Part shown: positions 44,813 to 57,315 of the stretch, piece by piece
How positions within the stretch are numbered: position 1 is the first letter of the stretch
Layout: every line of letters starts with the position of its first letter
Source: Conoideocrella luteorostrata
Lineage: Eukaryota; Ascomycota; Sordariomycetes; Hypocreales; Clavicipitaceae
DNA length: 64,000 nucleotides
Assembly: GCA_032433595.1 (NCBI GenBank)
Contig: JASWJB010000005.1
Coordinates: forward strand, 62,001 to 126,000
Direction: 5' to 3'
Position numbers and translations under genes: made by a program
Notes under the pieces: generated by a model
Database searches by the model: none
The model's input: only the letters and a program-made list of their open reading frames with translations
What the model was told of the DNA's origin: nothing

Positions 44813-45802
44813 ATGCGGCTCTCTGAAGAAAACCTCGCAGCTTTGAATCGTTTGAACGCAGGTACGCCACACACCAGCATTATGGACAGTGTTTTGGTCA
44901 TCGGCGCAGGCGAACTCGGGCTCTGCATCCTGGAGGCACTCGCCGCACACCCGAATCGAGCCCACGTAAAGGTCTCAGTGCTCATGCGCCAAGCAACTCT
45001 GGATTCCGCAGCGCCCGCAAAGAAGCGAACTGTCCATAACATACAGAACCTAAATGTTCACTTTGAATCGGCAGATGTTGTGGCGGCTTCCGTGGAGGAA
45101 CTCGCCGAGATCTTCAGCAAATACCACACCGTGGTGTCCTGCTCGGGCATGGAACTCCCTTCTGGCACGCAGACGAAACTTGCAGAGGCGGCGCTGCAGG
45201 CCCAAGTGCGCCGTTTCTTCCCGTGGCAGTTCGGCATGGACTACGATGTCATCGGACAGGGCTCTTCTCAGGATCTGTTCGATGAACAGCTTCACGTGCG
45301 GAAGATGCTGCGCGGGCAGTCGTCGACGGAATGGGTCATTGTGTCAACAGGCGTGTTTATGAGTTTCCTCTTTGTTGCGGCCTTTGGGGTGGTTGACTTT
45401 GGTGCCAAGACTGTCCGAGGGCTGGGGAGCTGGGAGAACAGAATCACAGCGACTACACCGCGGGATATAGGGAGGGTGACGGCCGAAGTGGTGCTTAATC
45501 CGGGCGATGTTAAAAACCAGGTGGTGTACACGGCGGGGGATACTGTCTCGTACAGCGCGCTGGCGGATTTGCTGGACGAGCGGTTTGGGGAGAGGTTTAC
45601 AAGGGAGCTGTGGGACCTGGACGAGTTGAAGAGACAGGTGAGGGAGCATCCCGCAGATACCATGGTCAAGTATAGGGACACGTTTGCGCAGGGGAGGGGC
45701 GTGGCGTGGAATAAGGAGGGGACGCTGAATGCGAGGAGAGGCATGGAGATGGTTGATGTTGGGGGGTATTTGAAGGCGATGGATGTGACGTTGGGGCAAT
45801 GA
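44813..45802 (+). CDS. NmrA/isoflavone-reductase-like NAD(P)-binding protein
   Basis: A single-exon 329-aa protein. The Rossmann dinucleotide loop VLVIGAGELGLCILEAL lies at residues 27-43, followed by the SVLMRQ strand whose Arg would contact the NADP phosphate. HTVVSCSGM and RRFFPWQFGMDYD are typical of the NmrA-like/PCBER subgroup, where the latter lines the active-site cleft. The substrate-binding C-terminal half has VSTGVFMSFLF and ITATTPRDIGRVTAEV, again standard. The first 23 residues before MDSVL may not be real; the ATG at 44882 would give 306 aa starting directly at the fold. Such proteins are either reductases of small aromatic compounds or NADP-sensing regulators; the absence of an obvious catalytic Lys motif that I can place leaves this open. 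Confidence 0.85.
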   Translation: MRLSEENLAALNRLNAGTPHTSIMDSVLVIGAGELGLCILEALAAHPNRAHVKVSVLMRQATLDSAAPAKKRTVHNIQNLNVHFESADVVAASVEELAEIFSKYHTVVSCSGMELPSGTQTKLAEAALQAQVRRFFPWQFGMDYDVIGQGSSQDLFDEQLHVRKMLRGQSSTEWVIVSTGVFMSFLFVAAFGVVDFGAKTVRGLGSWENRITATTPRDIGRVTAEVVLNPGDVKNQVVYTAGDTVSYSALADLLDERFGERFTRELWDLDELKRQVREHPADTMVKYRDTFAQGRGVAWNKEGTLNARRGMEMVDVGGYLKAMDVTLGQ

Positions 45803-46023
45803 TTGGGCTACCATGCATGAAGTATTGATCCCATCCAGGCGGAGAGTGGTGGTTGACGTCATCGTAACTCGCTGCGCCACTACGGAGTAGCTTGTAACTA
45901 ACAAGCAGCCTAGTTTCAAACGAATCAACGCAGTCGTTCGCTGTAAACTTTGTCTAACATATACATTGCTACTACTGTTTGCTAGTAACCTCTGCACTCT
46001 ACGCGATTTAAGAGGCGCACGTC
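45803..46023. other. Short spacer before the HET gene
   Basis: It carries one TACGGAGTA copy at 45881 and the presumed promoter of the HET gene. Confidence 0.4.
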
Positions 46024-48944
46024 ATGGAAGAACCCCATCTAGAAGAGCTCGTTGATGAGCTGACAATTGTTTCAGCCACAAAGGGCCACCTCCTCTATAG
46101 CCATATGACCGGAGTCATTGGCGATGCAAGCCAAAAAGATCGTCCAAGTCTGAGCGACGAGGTCAAGGAGATGATACAAGTTTGGCGGACAGACCCTAAT
46201 GTTGAGCCAGAAGACAGTGACACCATAGATAAAAGGGCGGCACCCAGGGACAGCGGCGCATCTCGCGACACATTTGTCAGCCACTTATATATTAACAACC
46301 GATGGGGACTTTACCATGACACCAAGGGCAAGATCGAAGAATGGTGGATCTCCGACCCTCCAGTGCTGAGAGAAGGTGACAAAGGGTACTTATGTGATAG
46401 GTGTCGACATATTAACTTCAAAGTTATCTTATCGCAGAGGAAAATAAATGGAAGTGGAAATCCGAAAGGACCAGTATTCACTTTGAACAATTGCATACCG
46501 TTTTCGAGAGAGAGAATTGCGCCTTTTGTGGCTTGCTGGCGAGACAAATCCGGGCGGACCACGACATTAACAAAGTCAATCCCGAGCACCTAAAACTGGG
46601 CGATTTTTATCTCGAGATATTGGATGAGGGCCCAGAGACAGGCCTCATGCTAGAAGTTCTGTATAACTTGGATATTCTCCACGCCGAACAAAGTAGATTC
46701 ATCATCCACTGGGTGGACTTTGCGTCTGAACCAGGCAAGATGACGCCCTTTAATGGTTTTGCCGTCCTTCCCGCTAGCGTATCCTTTGATGCTTGCAATG
46801 GATGGCTTCAAATGTGTGACAAGTGTCATCCAACATTGAAATATGACACAAAATCGAAAGAATCGAAGCTCCGACTTATCGACGTTCAAGAGAATTGCAT
46901 TTCTATGGTTGAGCTGCCTTGCCGCTATGTGTGTCTGTCATATGTTTGGGGAGGTGTCGAACAGGCGACCCTTAACTATAAAACAAAGCCAATCCTGGAG
47001 AAAAAGAATGGTTTACGATCAAACTCTATCAAGTTGTCAAAAACAATCACCGACGCAATCGTTGCAACTCGCAAGCTTAAAATGCGATATCTTTGGATCG
47101 ATGCTCTGTGTATTCAGCAGGACGACGCGCAGGACCTCTCCTCCAACATCGCCAATATGGATGCTATTTACGGAAATGCAGCGTTGACAATCGTAGCGTC
47201 TACCAACTCCAACCCAACACAGGGACTTCCGGGAGTTTCTAATATTCCGCGTTCCAAGGAGGCAAATTATGCTGTCGTACAAGGGATGATATTGGCGGTT
47301 GCAATGCATGACTACCGAAATCCCTTGATTGAGTTGAATGAGTCTCTTTGGAACACAAGAGCTTGGACATTCCAAGAACGCTATCTTTCGCAAAGATTGG
47401 TGATTTTCTCAGACTCTGAGGTAATGTTCGTTTGTCCACACTCAGTCATGTTTGAGGATACACAGCCGACGGTGGAGCCGCATTTTGAAAGCCGTGAAGT
47501 CAAAGCTACTATCGACAACGTATGCAGCGAGCATGAAATATGGTTCGATATTTGGAAAGACTCGACACAAACAGCTCCTGTCAAGATATTCCGTTCGCCA
47601 GATGGTCAAACCAGGATGCTTAGCAATAAATCATCTGATCCAGAGACGTTTGACTTTTCCCAAATCTCAGCCCCGACCTATAGTTACAAGCAAGTCAACA
47701 TTAAACGTGCCGCCGGCTTTGAACAGTTTGAGGGCCTCAGCTTGTGGGAAACCTACAGACGGTGCGCATACGAGTATTCCCGCCGCCAGATGTCTTCCGA
47801 TGAAGACTCCGTTGCGGCATTCACCGGTCTGTCAAACAGAATTGTGCGAGGTGTTAATGCAAAGTTCTGGTTCAACATTCCCTCTTTTGCGTTTGCGAGG
47901 GGTCTCTTATGGTATCCAAAACAGCCGCTGAGGCGAAAGGTTGATCTTGATGGCAATCCAATGTTCCCTAGTTGGAGTTGGGCCGCTTGGAAAGGCCATT
48001 GCCACTATCGAGGAAGAGGCTGGTACAATGCTCTGTATACTGGCCCAGTCACCACTGTGAAATGGCTTGCTGAGGCAAACCGGGAGGAGTTCGCCCAGAA
48101 GCATATTGACAAGCATGAGCCAGACATGCTACAGGCAGCGCTTGACGGCAAGCTCGATCTTGTAGAAACGATTGATTTCGGCAAGTTGTACCATATGGAT
48201 TACCGAGAAAAGGGCTGGAAAGCCTTGGTAGAGAAGGAAAAGAACCAAACCGTTTACGTGCACAATAAGTATCCCGGCGTGATTCTCGACTACCCAATTC
48301 CCATGCCTGACGAAGAACTGCCAAACCTGGTTCAAAAAGACGACACATTGCGATTTTTGGCCTTTTCTGCCAGCGTCCGGTTCTGCAACATGTCACAGTC
48401 GCGCTTTGTTCAAGAGCCTGGGCGAGAGCCCTACCTGCAGGTAGGTCTCAATGACGAGAGCGCATCCGCTAACGAACGACCTCCTTGGCAACGTATCATT
48501 TACCACCAAGGTTACCGCGCCGGTTACCTCATGCTTAATGTGCCCTTCGATGAAATTGATGAGTCTGCCATTTGCTATAAATTGGTTGCTATTTCCCGTG
48601 ACGCATTGAGTAGCATCGCACCCCCCAAGGATCCAACGATCTACTTCACACTTGGCCCAGTTGAGTTTCAGTATCACCTGGGAATTAAGGAAACTTTTGA
48701 GAGAGATGTCACAGCAAATATACCCCTACCAGACAAGGAGGTTACGCCTGCGACAGGACCTGTCGGTGAAAACGGCGATGCATGGTGGGATACCAGGCGA
48801 TTTCAAGATAGTATATTCCCACTGTATAATGTGCTTCTGGTGCGTGATATTGGGAAGCATGTTGAACGGATTGGTGTAGGTAAAATGCATTGGCATGCGC
48901 TTCATCATGCAGGTGCCAAGGAAGAGGTTGTGTCTATAAAATAA
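46024..48944 (+). pseudogene. HET-domain protein gene with apparent frameshift
   Basis: Two overlapping frames belong together: 46024 to about 46475, then about 46476-48944 in another frame; together near 970 aa. HET domains trigger cell death or incompatibility on non-self recognition in filamentous ascomycetes. The first frame ends with the conserved-looking CDRCRHINFKVIL. The second begins HFEQLHTVFERENCAFCGLL and carries the core HET blocks: YVCLSYVWGGVEQ, SKTITDAIVATRKLKMRYLWIDALCIQQDD, IYGNAALTIVAS and WNTRAWTFQERYLS. No GT..AG intron of normal size joins the frames while keeping both flanking motifs. A 62-nt intron (46376-46437) would restore frame but delete CDRCRHINF. A one-base indel near 46470 is therefore the simpler reading. 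It may be a disabled allele, as HET genes often are, or a sequencing error. Confidence 0.75.
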
Positions 48945-50775
48945 CAGTTTGAGAAGAGACTTGGACAGATAGAGCGATAAATTTTTTTCACGCTTCCAAA
49001 ATGACATTCATGATTAGTTTCATCTCTCGTTCATATCGCCGCCACCCGTGGCCAAAGGGCTGTACGAGTAGACGGTTGCGAGCACGGGTCCTGTGCGTGA
49101 GCGTACGTGGGTAGACGGACGGACGCCACGGCTGAATCTATTGATAGCGTACCGAGAAAATGACACAGAAGACCGTATTTCTCGCATAAATGAGACTGGA
49201 TTCGAGTGCTTGAAGAGCGGATTTGAACTTATATTAGAAATGAGCCAGGTGATACTGTATGCCAGGCTGAGTTGCGACTTTTGCACAAAGCTGTGTCAGT
49301 CACTCCGTACTCGGCAGGTTAGCAAGGACACCAGCCTGACCCTCTCTACCAGGTAGACACAGGCACGCACCGGTGCTCGGTAGCCTGCAACACACTATGA
49401 ATAATGCGCCACCGTAGTCACTCCTGCACCAATCGTGTACGTAATTGACTGGCGAGCGTGCGCATTCTCTTTCGCACACCTCTTGGGCAGCGCAATGACT
49501 TTGCATGGTTTTGGGCAGCTTCTTGCACGCAACCCAGCGCCAGTCTGCCTTCTGCCTATCCATGCCAGCGATTCCGGGTCCCTGCACACCTCATACAACT
49601 CGTGACAGCGTTGCGGCCGGTTCCGGTTTTGGGTGGCACTCCAACTTCCGGCATGGTGTCTTACGTCTTCTCCAGGCGGCTCCGAGGTGACGCAGTACGT
49701 GTACTCAAGCTCTCCGTACGCTCTCAGCTTATCACGTCTGAAGCCGTGACTAATTAATTCCGTATACAGTTTGCTTTACGTACACCATATCTTGTACGGT
49801 ATTTGTGACGGCGTTGATGCTGTGGTCGTTAGGTAGGGCTGGAGAAATGATGCACAAATCAGAGAGTTGATCTTGAGCCGCACATGGCGTGCCTGGTCCA
49901 TGAATTTCATCCATTCATGCAATCATGATGCACATGCGAGGGCAGCAGGAACGCGAATTACCTAACCTTTTCACTAGTTTAGCGCTGTGATTTTGCCTGA
50001 GAATGCCTTGAAAACCTATCAGCATGGCTACGTCCGTGACGGCTATTCGACGAGACAAGAGACGCGGGAGATGAGGGTGTGAAGGCACATGTCAGACGGT
50101 TTAGAAACAGGCTCCCGTCAACCTCGCGACCTGTTGACGATACCGGTTCCGGGTTAGGCGTTGAGAGTCGCCTGTGATAAGCGAGAGGACCAGCGAGGCC
50201 TCAGGCAAGTGGAGCGCCATCACGACGTTCCAGGGCGTTCCGTCCACTGAGGCTGGCCCGACGACCCCAGCAACCCCGGCCCAAGCCCACGTCCTGGCCC
50301 ACCCCCTTGGAGCGTCGTGGCTGCGCCGGGGACGTTGAGTCACACGTCATCGCCTCATGACTCCGTCTCTGACCAATCAGCGTCGTTTCATCAGATAAGC
50401 CTCCGACTCGATATAAGTCGCCTCGCCACGGCAATTACAGCCCATCTGGATCTTTCAGTATCTGTCGGGTTCTATTTTGTCTCTTGCCTTCTACGAAAGG
50501 CTGCGCCCTTACAACCTTCACGGTCACGACCCGGTCGAAACATAGGCTAGGTCATGTTCCTGAACCTTCCATTTTGACATTCGACAACAGCAAACTTGAC
50601 ATCTCACGCCCTTTCTCGACATCTAGTAGCCGAGTCTCTTTCCCAACTCGGCAAAGGAAAAAAAAGGGGACAACGCATTTGAACACGCTGTCCGATATCG
50701 ACGCAGAGAACCAACATTCCCAACAGCATCACCATCCTACCTATAAAGATCAACGACATCCTCGATTGCGATAAT
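48945..50775. other. 1.8 kb intergenic region
   Basis: No recognisable coding sequence. A run of near-palindromic CCGTACTCGG/GTCCGTACG text is present, but no exact 9-mer. The last 140 bp before 50776 is a plausible 5' leader. Confidence 0.45.
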
Positions 50776-51753
50776 ATGACCTCCATATCATTCAACCTCG
50801 CCGGGGAGGATGACCCCAACCTAGCTCAGCGACGAGCGTATCGGCGTCGTGTTCTGAAGCCGCAGCACCGCTCTATTAGTCGGCTTGTGCGCGCAAATGC
50901 AAAGCACCTTGTGGAAAGTGGACAAATTCACATCTTCTCGGATTGCGGCCAGGATCACAGCCAGCTTGACAAGGCGAGCCTAAGACCTCACATTCAGCAG
51001 GACTTACGTAACCACTACTACAGTTTTGGAAAAGCCGAACACAATGATCACACTCCTCGCAAGCTAGACATTCAGGATGACGGCAGGGATCTCGCGTACA
51101 GCGACATCGAATTGCCCTCCGACCGATATCGCCTCGTGCGACGGCCTACACTGGAGAGAGAAGATGCTTTCCGCGATGAATCTACTGCCAAGGGTAAAAT
51201 TCACGTCCGTCGCCACCCCGCGCCTGAAACCGACGATCAACAGGTTGCCGATCTCTATCGCATGGGACTGCTCTACGACAACGAGCAGGACCGCTGTAGC
51301 GACAACCTTACCCTCAACAGCATCAAACATGATGAGCCTCTCTACTCAATCCGCCCCGCCAAGCGGGCGCGGAAGCATACCAAGGCTGGCAGGGGCTTTC
51401 ACCGACCTCTGCATCTTGATCTTTCCTTTTCCGATCTGGGCGATGACGAAGTCCTCGCTCAGTATCTCATAGCAATGACTAGTCCCGACGCCGACAGCAA
51501 CACCCAAGAGACCATTCAACATCTGTCTCGCGAGTCGGCCGACGGTCAACCCCCCCTACGCGTGATCTATGAGCTGGCCAGCTCACAACCTTCTTTTGAC
51601 ATGGACACTTCTCAACCTCCTGATTTGGTTACCGATCTTCTTTCCGATTACGATTATTTCTCAGATGGTGAGGTAGATGATACTCCCTCACAGCGGGAGA
51701 TGCAAGAAGACGCCAACAACCCACCCTCAGACGCCTGGGTCATGTTGGATTGA
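50776..51753 (+). CDS. Hypothetical protein, probably nuclear
   Basis: A single-exon 325-aa hydrophilic protein of unrecognised family. It begins MTSISFNLAGEDDPNLAQRR with a basic RRRVLKP segment (about 24-30) and has a second basic cluster, RPAKRARKHTKAGRGFHRP (about 194-212), that looks like a nuclear localisation signal. The C-terminus is acidic and rich in Asp, Ser and Gln (LLSDYDYFSDGEVDDTPSQ). There is no membrane segment or catalytic motif that I can identify. Codon use is regular and the ATG follows a long CT-rich leader, so I consider it a real gene. Basic-plus-acidic composition could suit a chromatin or transcription cofactor, but that is only composition. Confidence 0.7.
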   Translation: MTSISFNLAGEDDPNLAQRRAYRRRVLKPQHRSISRLVRANAKHLVESGQIHIFSDCGQDHSQLDKASLRPHIQQDLRNHYYSFGKAEHNDHTPRKLDIQDDGRDLAYSDIELPSDRYRLVRRPTLEREDAFRDESTAKGKIHVRRHPAPETDDQQVADLYRMGLLYDNEQDRCSDNLTLNSIKHDEPLYSIRPAKRARKHTKAGRGFHRPLHLDLSFSDLGDDEVLAQYLIAMTSPDADSNTQETIQHLSRESADGQPPLRVIYELASSQPSFDMDTSQPPDLVTDLLSDYDYFSDGEVDDTPSQREMQEDANNPPSDAWVMLD

Positions 51754-53704
51754 CGGCTTGAAAAAGGTCAGCTAAAAGGATCCCCTCGTGCACCACCGGG
51801 ATCTTGACAAGAAGATTACATATATAATATGAAAAAGCCGCGACGACTGTGTGGTGGCTTTTTGGTGGGAACGCCTCACCTCTGACTGGTCCTCTAAAAC
51901 CCAGCATGACATTAATTTCTTTCTTGGAAGATATTTCTTGGCTGTTTGATACGGAAGGGGTATTGGATGTAAAGCCTACAAGTTTTGGACAGCGGGTGCT
52001 GGATGCAGCATTGCGTTAGACTGGCGTTGACGGCTGCAGACGAAGACGCCACGAACAGCATTAATTTTTGTATACTACTATGATGTGGTGTACGAGAAGG
52101 GTTGTCCATGGAATGGATTGCATTGCATACAAAGGTGTTGGCCTGCTTTGAGATTCTTCTCCTATAGATTATTTTTGCTTGTATTTGCCTGTGCTTGAAT
52201 ATATATATTATTGTTTTTCTGTGCCTATCTTTACATTCGCAGTCTCGAAGTATGTCAGGGTAATGATGTCGGTGTTATGGAAGTTATGAGTAGGACGTGC
52301 TGTGTAGATTGCCACAAATCTAGCTACTTCATGCCATGGTTGGCTCAGACGCAATGTATGCTTGCCAGCAGGTACTACATCTTGGTGGTGCAATGAGCAA
52401 AGCAAGTATCCCGTTATTCCTGTCAAATTACATAACCACGGTCAGAGATAGTAGATGATGCACTCAGCAACCTAATAATCTGATCCCAGTATTCTCTAGG
52501 TGCAATACAGATATAATAAGAGTCCAGCCATTATCCCAATTTTAAGTGCTATGCCGTGAAGCAAGACCAGCCTGTCTCACAAGACTCATGTTCGTGGACG
52601 ATGTCCGAGTCAATAGTCGCCATTTTCTGTGACGTAGCGTACAAGAGGGATGGCTTACCAAAGCGGCTAACTTCTGGAAAAAAATTCTAGATCAGCGCAG
52701 CTACAGACCATCTCGCGGAGGCTCTCCATGGCCTAGGCGAGCAAAGGTAAGTTCTGGGGGGTCAAAACTGACGGACGGGCTCAATTTGAGCGCCGACGCA
52801 TGCCGCCAAACCAAACTCCTCGCCTGGCTTATAAAAAAAAAAGGGCTGTCCCCGACGCCAGCGTATATACATGTTTATAGGCGGATGCGCTCCTCGAGCA
52901 TGAAAGTCAAGAAAGCATGGTGGTGCGCTAGCGCGAGGCCTGTCTCAAGTCTTGGCGGATGTAATTGTCGTCGCCCAGGCCAGAGCGACGGATTCACAAT
53001 TCGCCAAGGCCCCAGCAAGTGCCTGCACAAGACGACAGTGCCTAAGATAACCATAGCCAGCGTAGACTAGTGAGGCGGAATAGTATCGTAATTACTTATC
53101 CTACTAGACTTTGGATCTCGCTGCGTGCCTCGCCTCCCGTGTAAGTGGGTGGGTCTAGACGCCTGTCTGGAATGAACGGCAGGCAACGCACCCCAGAAAA
53201 TGCAGCGATAGCCATGGTACACATGATGTGAAGGTATAATTTGGAGCAAGATCTCAGGTAACTAGTTAGCATTGCCTTACGGGAAACACGCAGCTGGACA
53301 TAGAATGGCCCTTTGCTTTCTCGTGGATGACGCAACCATGCTGCTATGACTCAACGCGAAAGTAATGTAATTACGTATCCCTGGAAAATACACAAGATGG
53401 AAATATTTGGAGCATCGGCCACGGCATCCTAGATCATCCCGGCACCGTCTATGAACACATTGTTGACTCTCCAAGGGCCGCCGGAGTGGCCGCCGGAGAC
53501 TTTCGCCGGAGACTTCAGCGCGCTGGTCCACTTTTGCCCGTACGGCCTCGGGGGCACGACACCGAGTTGCCAGTTTGGGCTGAGATGTATAAAAACCAAC
53601 AATTCAGCACAACGGTCGTTTTACAATGCCCGCCTCCAAAGTCCATCGTCATACATATTCCTCTCCTGAAAAAAAAATAAAGAAAATTCATCCCCTTCTC
53701 CAGA
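51754..53704. other. 2 kb intergenic region
   Basis: No recognisable protein. An A-run precedes the flavoprotein start at 53705. Confidence 0.45.
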
Positions 53705-54739
53705 ATGGCATCCAAGCTCTACGACGCGCTCGTCATTGGCGGAGGGCCCGCCGGCCTCAGCATGGCCACTGCTCTCGCCCGACAGGTATACTCAGTTCTG
53801 GTATTCGACTCCGGCGAATACAGAAACGCTCGCTCTGCCCACATGCATACGGTTCCGGGGTTTGACCACGCCAACCCCGCTGATTTCAGGGCCAAGGCTC
53901 GCGACGACCTCGCCCGCAGATACAAACACGTGGAGTTCCGCGCTGCCACGATCACCTCCGTGCGGAAGCTCGACAGCGGGGTGTTCGAGGCGGTTGACGC
54001 GGAGGGCAATAAGTATAGCGGCAAGACGCTCGGTCTGGGGACCGGCGTGAAGGACATTGCCCCCCAGGATATTGCGGGCTATGAAGAGTGCTGGGGACGT
54101 GGCGTGTACGTACTTGCAACTTCTAACCCCCCCCCGTCCTACTCCTGACTAGTGAATGTAGCAGCTTTACTGACTTGAAGAAGATTCCACTGCTTGTTCT
54201 GCCATGGCTTCGAAGAGCGCGGCGCGCGGTCCGTGGGCGTCCTCGCATCGGGCATGGTAGCCACGCCGGAGGCGTTGAAGCACGTGGTGCCGATGGCCAA
54301 ACGACTTGCCCACTCCGCGACGGTATACACCAACGGCGACACTGCGCTCATGGACAAGACCAAGACCCTCCTCCACAGCAGCAAGATCGTATACGACAGC
54401 AGGAAGATAACTCGTCTGGAGTTGGAGAACGGCGCCGGACCAGGCGTGATCGTTCACTTTGCGGATGGCACCACCATGACAGAAGGCTTTATAGCGAACC
54501 ATCCGAAGGTCGAGCAAAGCTCACCATTTGCAGAGCAGCTGGGCTTGGAGTGCTCCCCGACGGGCGATATCGTGGTCAGCCCGCCATTTAATGAGACGAG
54601 CGTGAAGGGGTGCTTCGCTGCAGGCGACGCGGCCGTCATGATGAAGAGTACCGTGCAGGCTATGCAGATGGGTGTTGTTGCCGGAGTTGGGATCTGTTCG
54701 TTGTTGCAGAGCGAGTTGGATAAAAGTGATGAGTTGTAA
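53705..54739 (+). CDS. GliT-type thioredoxin-reductase-fold flavoprotein
   Basis: Two inferred exons, 53705-54105 and 54184-54739; 318 aa. The FAD loop LVIGGGPAGLSMATALA is at residues 9-25. The second intron edge is fixed by the join GRGVFHCLFCHGFEERGA, which restores the redox CxxC at C137/C140; the same spacing is seen in thioredoxin reductases and in GliT-like dithiol oxidases. The second nucleotide motif is degenerate (GVLASGMVATPEA, lacking GxGxxG), and the C-terminal FAD contact is GCFAAGDAAVMM. Such degenerate NADPH loops and the HCxFCHG context are closer to the epidithiodioxopiperazine thiol oxidase group than to housekeeping thioredoxin reductase. No other gliotoxin-type genes lie nearby, so it may act in general disulfide formation or detoxification. 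Cytosolic: there is no signal peptide. Confidence 0.85.
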
Positions 54740-54930
54740 CGGTATAGAGACAGAGAATGTGTAAGCTGAGAAGCAAGCAAGCGATCAAGCAAGCAAGCAA
54801 CCATGTAGTGTGGAGATTGACAAAATAGATAGGACAGGCTAACTAGATAATTTCACATGGGTTCACTATCGACATGATAGTCCGGCGTCTTCACCGTGAC
54901 CGACACACCAAATGCAAAAAGCGCTATCCA

Positions 54931-56806
54931 TCAGATGCCCAAGGGAAAATTCCTCTTGTACCACGACGGCCTCGTCTCACTCACACCAGTCATACACCCA
55001 GCGTCCCATAGCCCACAGTCTGCCTCGCAAGTAGCCTCCCCATCAGGCACCTTTCCCGTATCCAAATACTCGGCTACAATCTTCTTCGTACACTGGCTAG
55101 AGGCCGCAGCAAAGGCGCAATGCCCTAGAGATTCTTGAATGACCACTCCTGCGCCGGGATGATTCTTCGCCATGGCCCTCGCCGCAGACAACGGCGTGAC
55201 CGGGTCAAGCCTGTTCGTCAAGAACAGCAACGGTGCAGCGGGCTTCCCCTTTGTCGGCTTTTCCCCCAACTTAGAGGGCTCGGGAGTAGTGTATGGCCCT
55301 TTGAATATCCAATTGGCCCTAAATCGCCATCGGGAACATTGGAACCTCACGTTCGTCCAGAGACCCCAAAACACCGAGGATGTGGAGATCTGTTTGTCCA
55401 CGTAGGATTGCCACCACGTCACGTTCTTGGAGGTGATGTCTTCGCCGTCGCCGCAAAGAACAGCATGCTGCGCATCGGTACCCCTGTCGGTCGGGGGGAC
55501 GGTCTGGTTAGATACGGGGCAGGCGTTTTCGAGAGGCCGGCCAGTCGTGGCCTCAACCATTGATAAGAGTATTTCGACATTCTCACCTTTCATGGCGGAG
55601 TCGAGTAGCTGGGCGGTCACGGGGTATGCTAAAATGGGAGAATAGGCACCCAAAGCCAAGAGGAGGCGAATGTCGGAGCCGGTCAGCACGACGGCACCGC
55701 CGGAGGGGGAGATCCCAGAGATTGGCGCTTCATCAAGCTGTTCGACCCAGGCCCAGAAGCGGGTGCGGATGTCGGAGGCGGATTTGTCAGAGGAGCGTGC
55801 CAGAGCGCAGGCTTGAGGACCTGCGGTAAAGCAGGTCGTGAAGAGCTTGTCAACTACGGCATCGGCGTCGACGGTGTTGGTGAGCCAGCCCTGCCGACGG
55901 TTAGTCGTGTTCGGATTGATAAGTGAAACATACATATGCGAGGCGCGAGCTTACCGGTCCATTGCTGTAGTCGTCTGTGTTGCAGACACCGTCGAGAACT
56001 ATCCGCCCAATTCGTTCTGGAAACAATGCCGAGAAGTAATTCCCAAGGATTGTACCGTACGAGAAGCCGACGTACTGCAATCTCGGAACATCATCCTCGC
56101 TGTCCCTCTTCTTCAGCTCTGTCCTCATCTCGTCATCTTGGCCACTTGCCTCTTTTTCCCGCAACTCGTCAACTTTGTCCACCATTTCAACCATATCTCT
56201 CGCTACATTTGGCGTGCCGAGGTACTCGAAGAGCTCACCGCCATTAAGACCCTGCCCATCAGCCAGCTCGCACATTTTCCCAAACCCATCAGCCATGGCC
56301 AAGCCATAGGCCATCTTACCAGGACCACCGTCGAGACCGCCGAGCCCTCTGGTCTCTAATCTCGAGGCATCCCGGGCAAGCACATCACCGGGGTAGCAAT
56401 CCGCTACGGGTCGACTATTTCCAACGCCGCGTGGATCAAACGATATGATTTCAAAGTGCTTCTTTCCCGGGGTATCCACCCAGTCTTGCAATTTCCGACC
56501 CGATCCAAGAACCAGGCTCACCCCAGAGCCGCCAGGGCCTCCCGGGTTCGTAAAGACGGCCCCGCCAAACGTGGGATCATGGTCGTGGACCTTGGCAGGG
56601 ACTTTGATGACGGCGATAGAGACGGTTCTGGGATCAGATGAGTTCTTCCAGTTCAGGGGAAGTTTAAGACGAGCACACTTGAATGCGGTGTAACAGTCGT
56701 GGTACTGCAAGTCCGCAGTCGCGTTGATGGCGTCCCACTGGAAACGGTTCGGATCGGCTGTGACCGAGGTTGATAGGCCGAGAAGGAGCTGGTGCTGCAA
56801 CCGCAT
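54931..56806 (-). CDS. Secreted TAP-like alpha/beta-hydrolase peptidase
   Basis: Two inferred exons on the minus strand, 56806-55955 and 55890-54931; 603 aa. It belongs to the S33-type tripeptidyl/prolyl aminopeptidase group, which cuts short peptides from the N-terminus. The ATG at 56806 gives a signal-like start, MRLQHQLLLGLSTSVTA; an in-frame ATG 14 codons further upstream (56848) would bury it, so I prefer the former. The oxyanion loop FTNPGGPGGSG, the DPRGVGNS block and the nucleophile elbow YVGFSYGT with Ser249 are all present. The C-terminal TAP domain holds the acid in FLTNRLDPVTPL and the His in ESLGHCAF. The intron is GTAAGC..GGCAG, in phase, joining SNGP to GWLTNTVD. It overlaps no neighbour; its 3' end is 190 bp from the flavoprotein gene, convergent. 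Confidence 0.9.
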
Positions 56807-57315
56807 GCTTATATGCAATGCAAAGGGTTGGTAGATTTGTTTTGGCAATTACGCTCGAGAATAAATCGCTTTCAGAAACAGCAATAATTGAGAAGGACAT
56901 CCGTGTTTATGAGCGAGCTGGCGAGCGAGATACTCTTCTTATCACAAAGCGGGGTCCCCGCTTCAGCTTACGCAGTAACTAACGAACTGGCCACCCCCGG
57001 CTGGCGTTTTGAAACTGCGTGTTTCTGATTCGGGAAAATGCCGAAGTCATTGGTGTTGCACCAAAAGTTCAATGGTTGAAATCAATCATCTCAGGTCGCC
57101 ATGGTTCCATGTGATTTTCAGTCAGAGTCTACAGCAAGCACGCCTTATACACTATGGCTCCTCCATCGCAGATTTATTGATTGAACGATACCGTCACAGA
57201 GGGGACCCCGAAGATCACAAGCTATAGATGGAAATGATTTAAACAATTCAACTACATAAGTTTGCTTTAAACGCCGAGAATGTCGCAATATATGCTTTCC
57301 CAAAATAAAAGAAAT
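56807..57315. other. Spacer, nothing recognised
   Basis: Upstream region of the TAP-like peptidase and 3' flank of ATG17. No gene seen. Confidence 0.45.

Noticed and set aside
46376..46437. 62-nt intron that would repair the HET gene frame
   Set aside because: Donor GTGACA is atypical and the intron would delete the conserved-looking CDRCRHINF motif; kept as an alternative in the feature entry.
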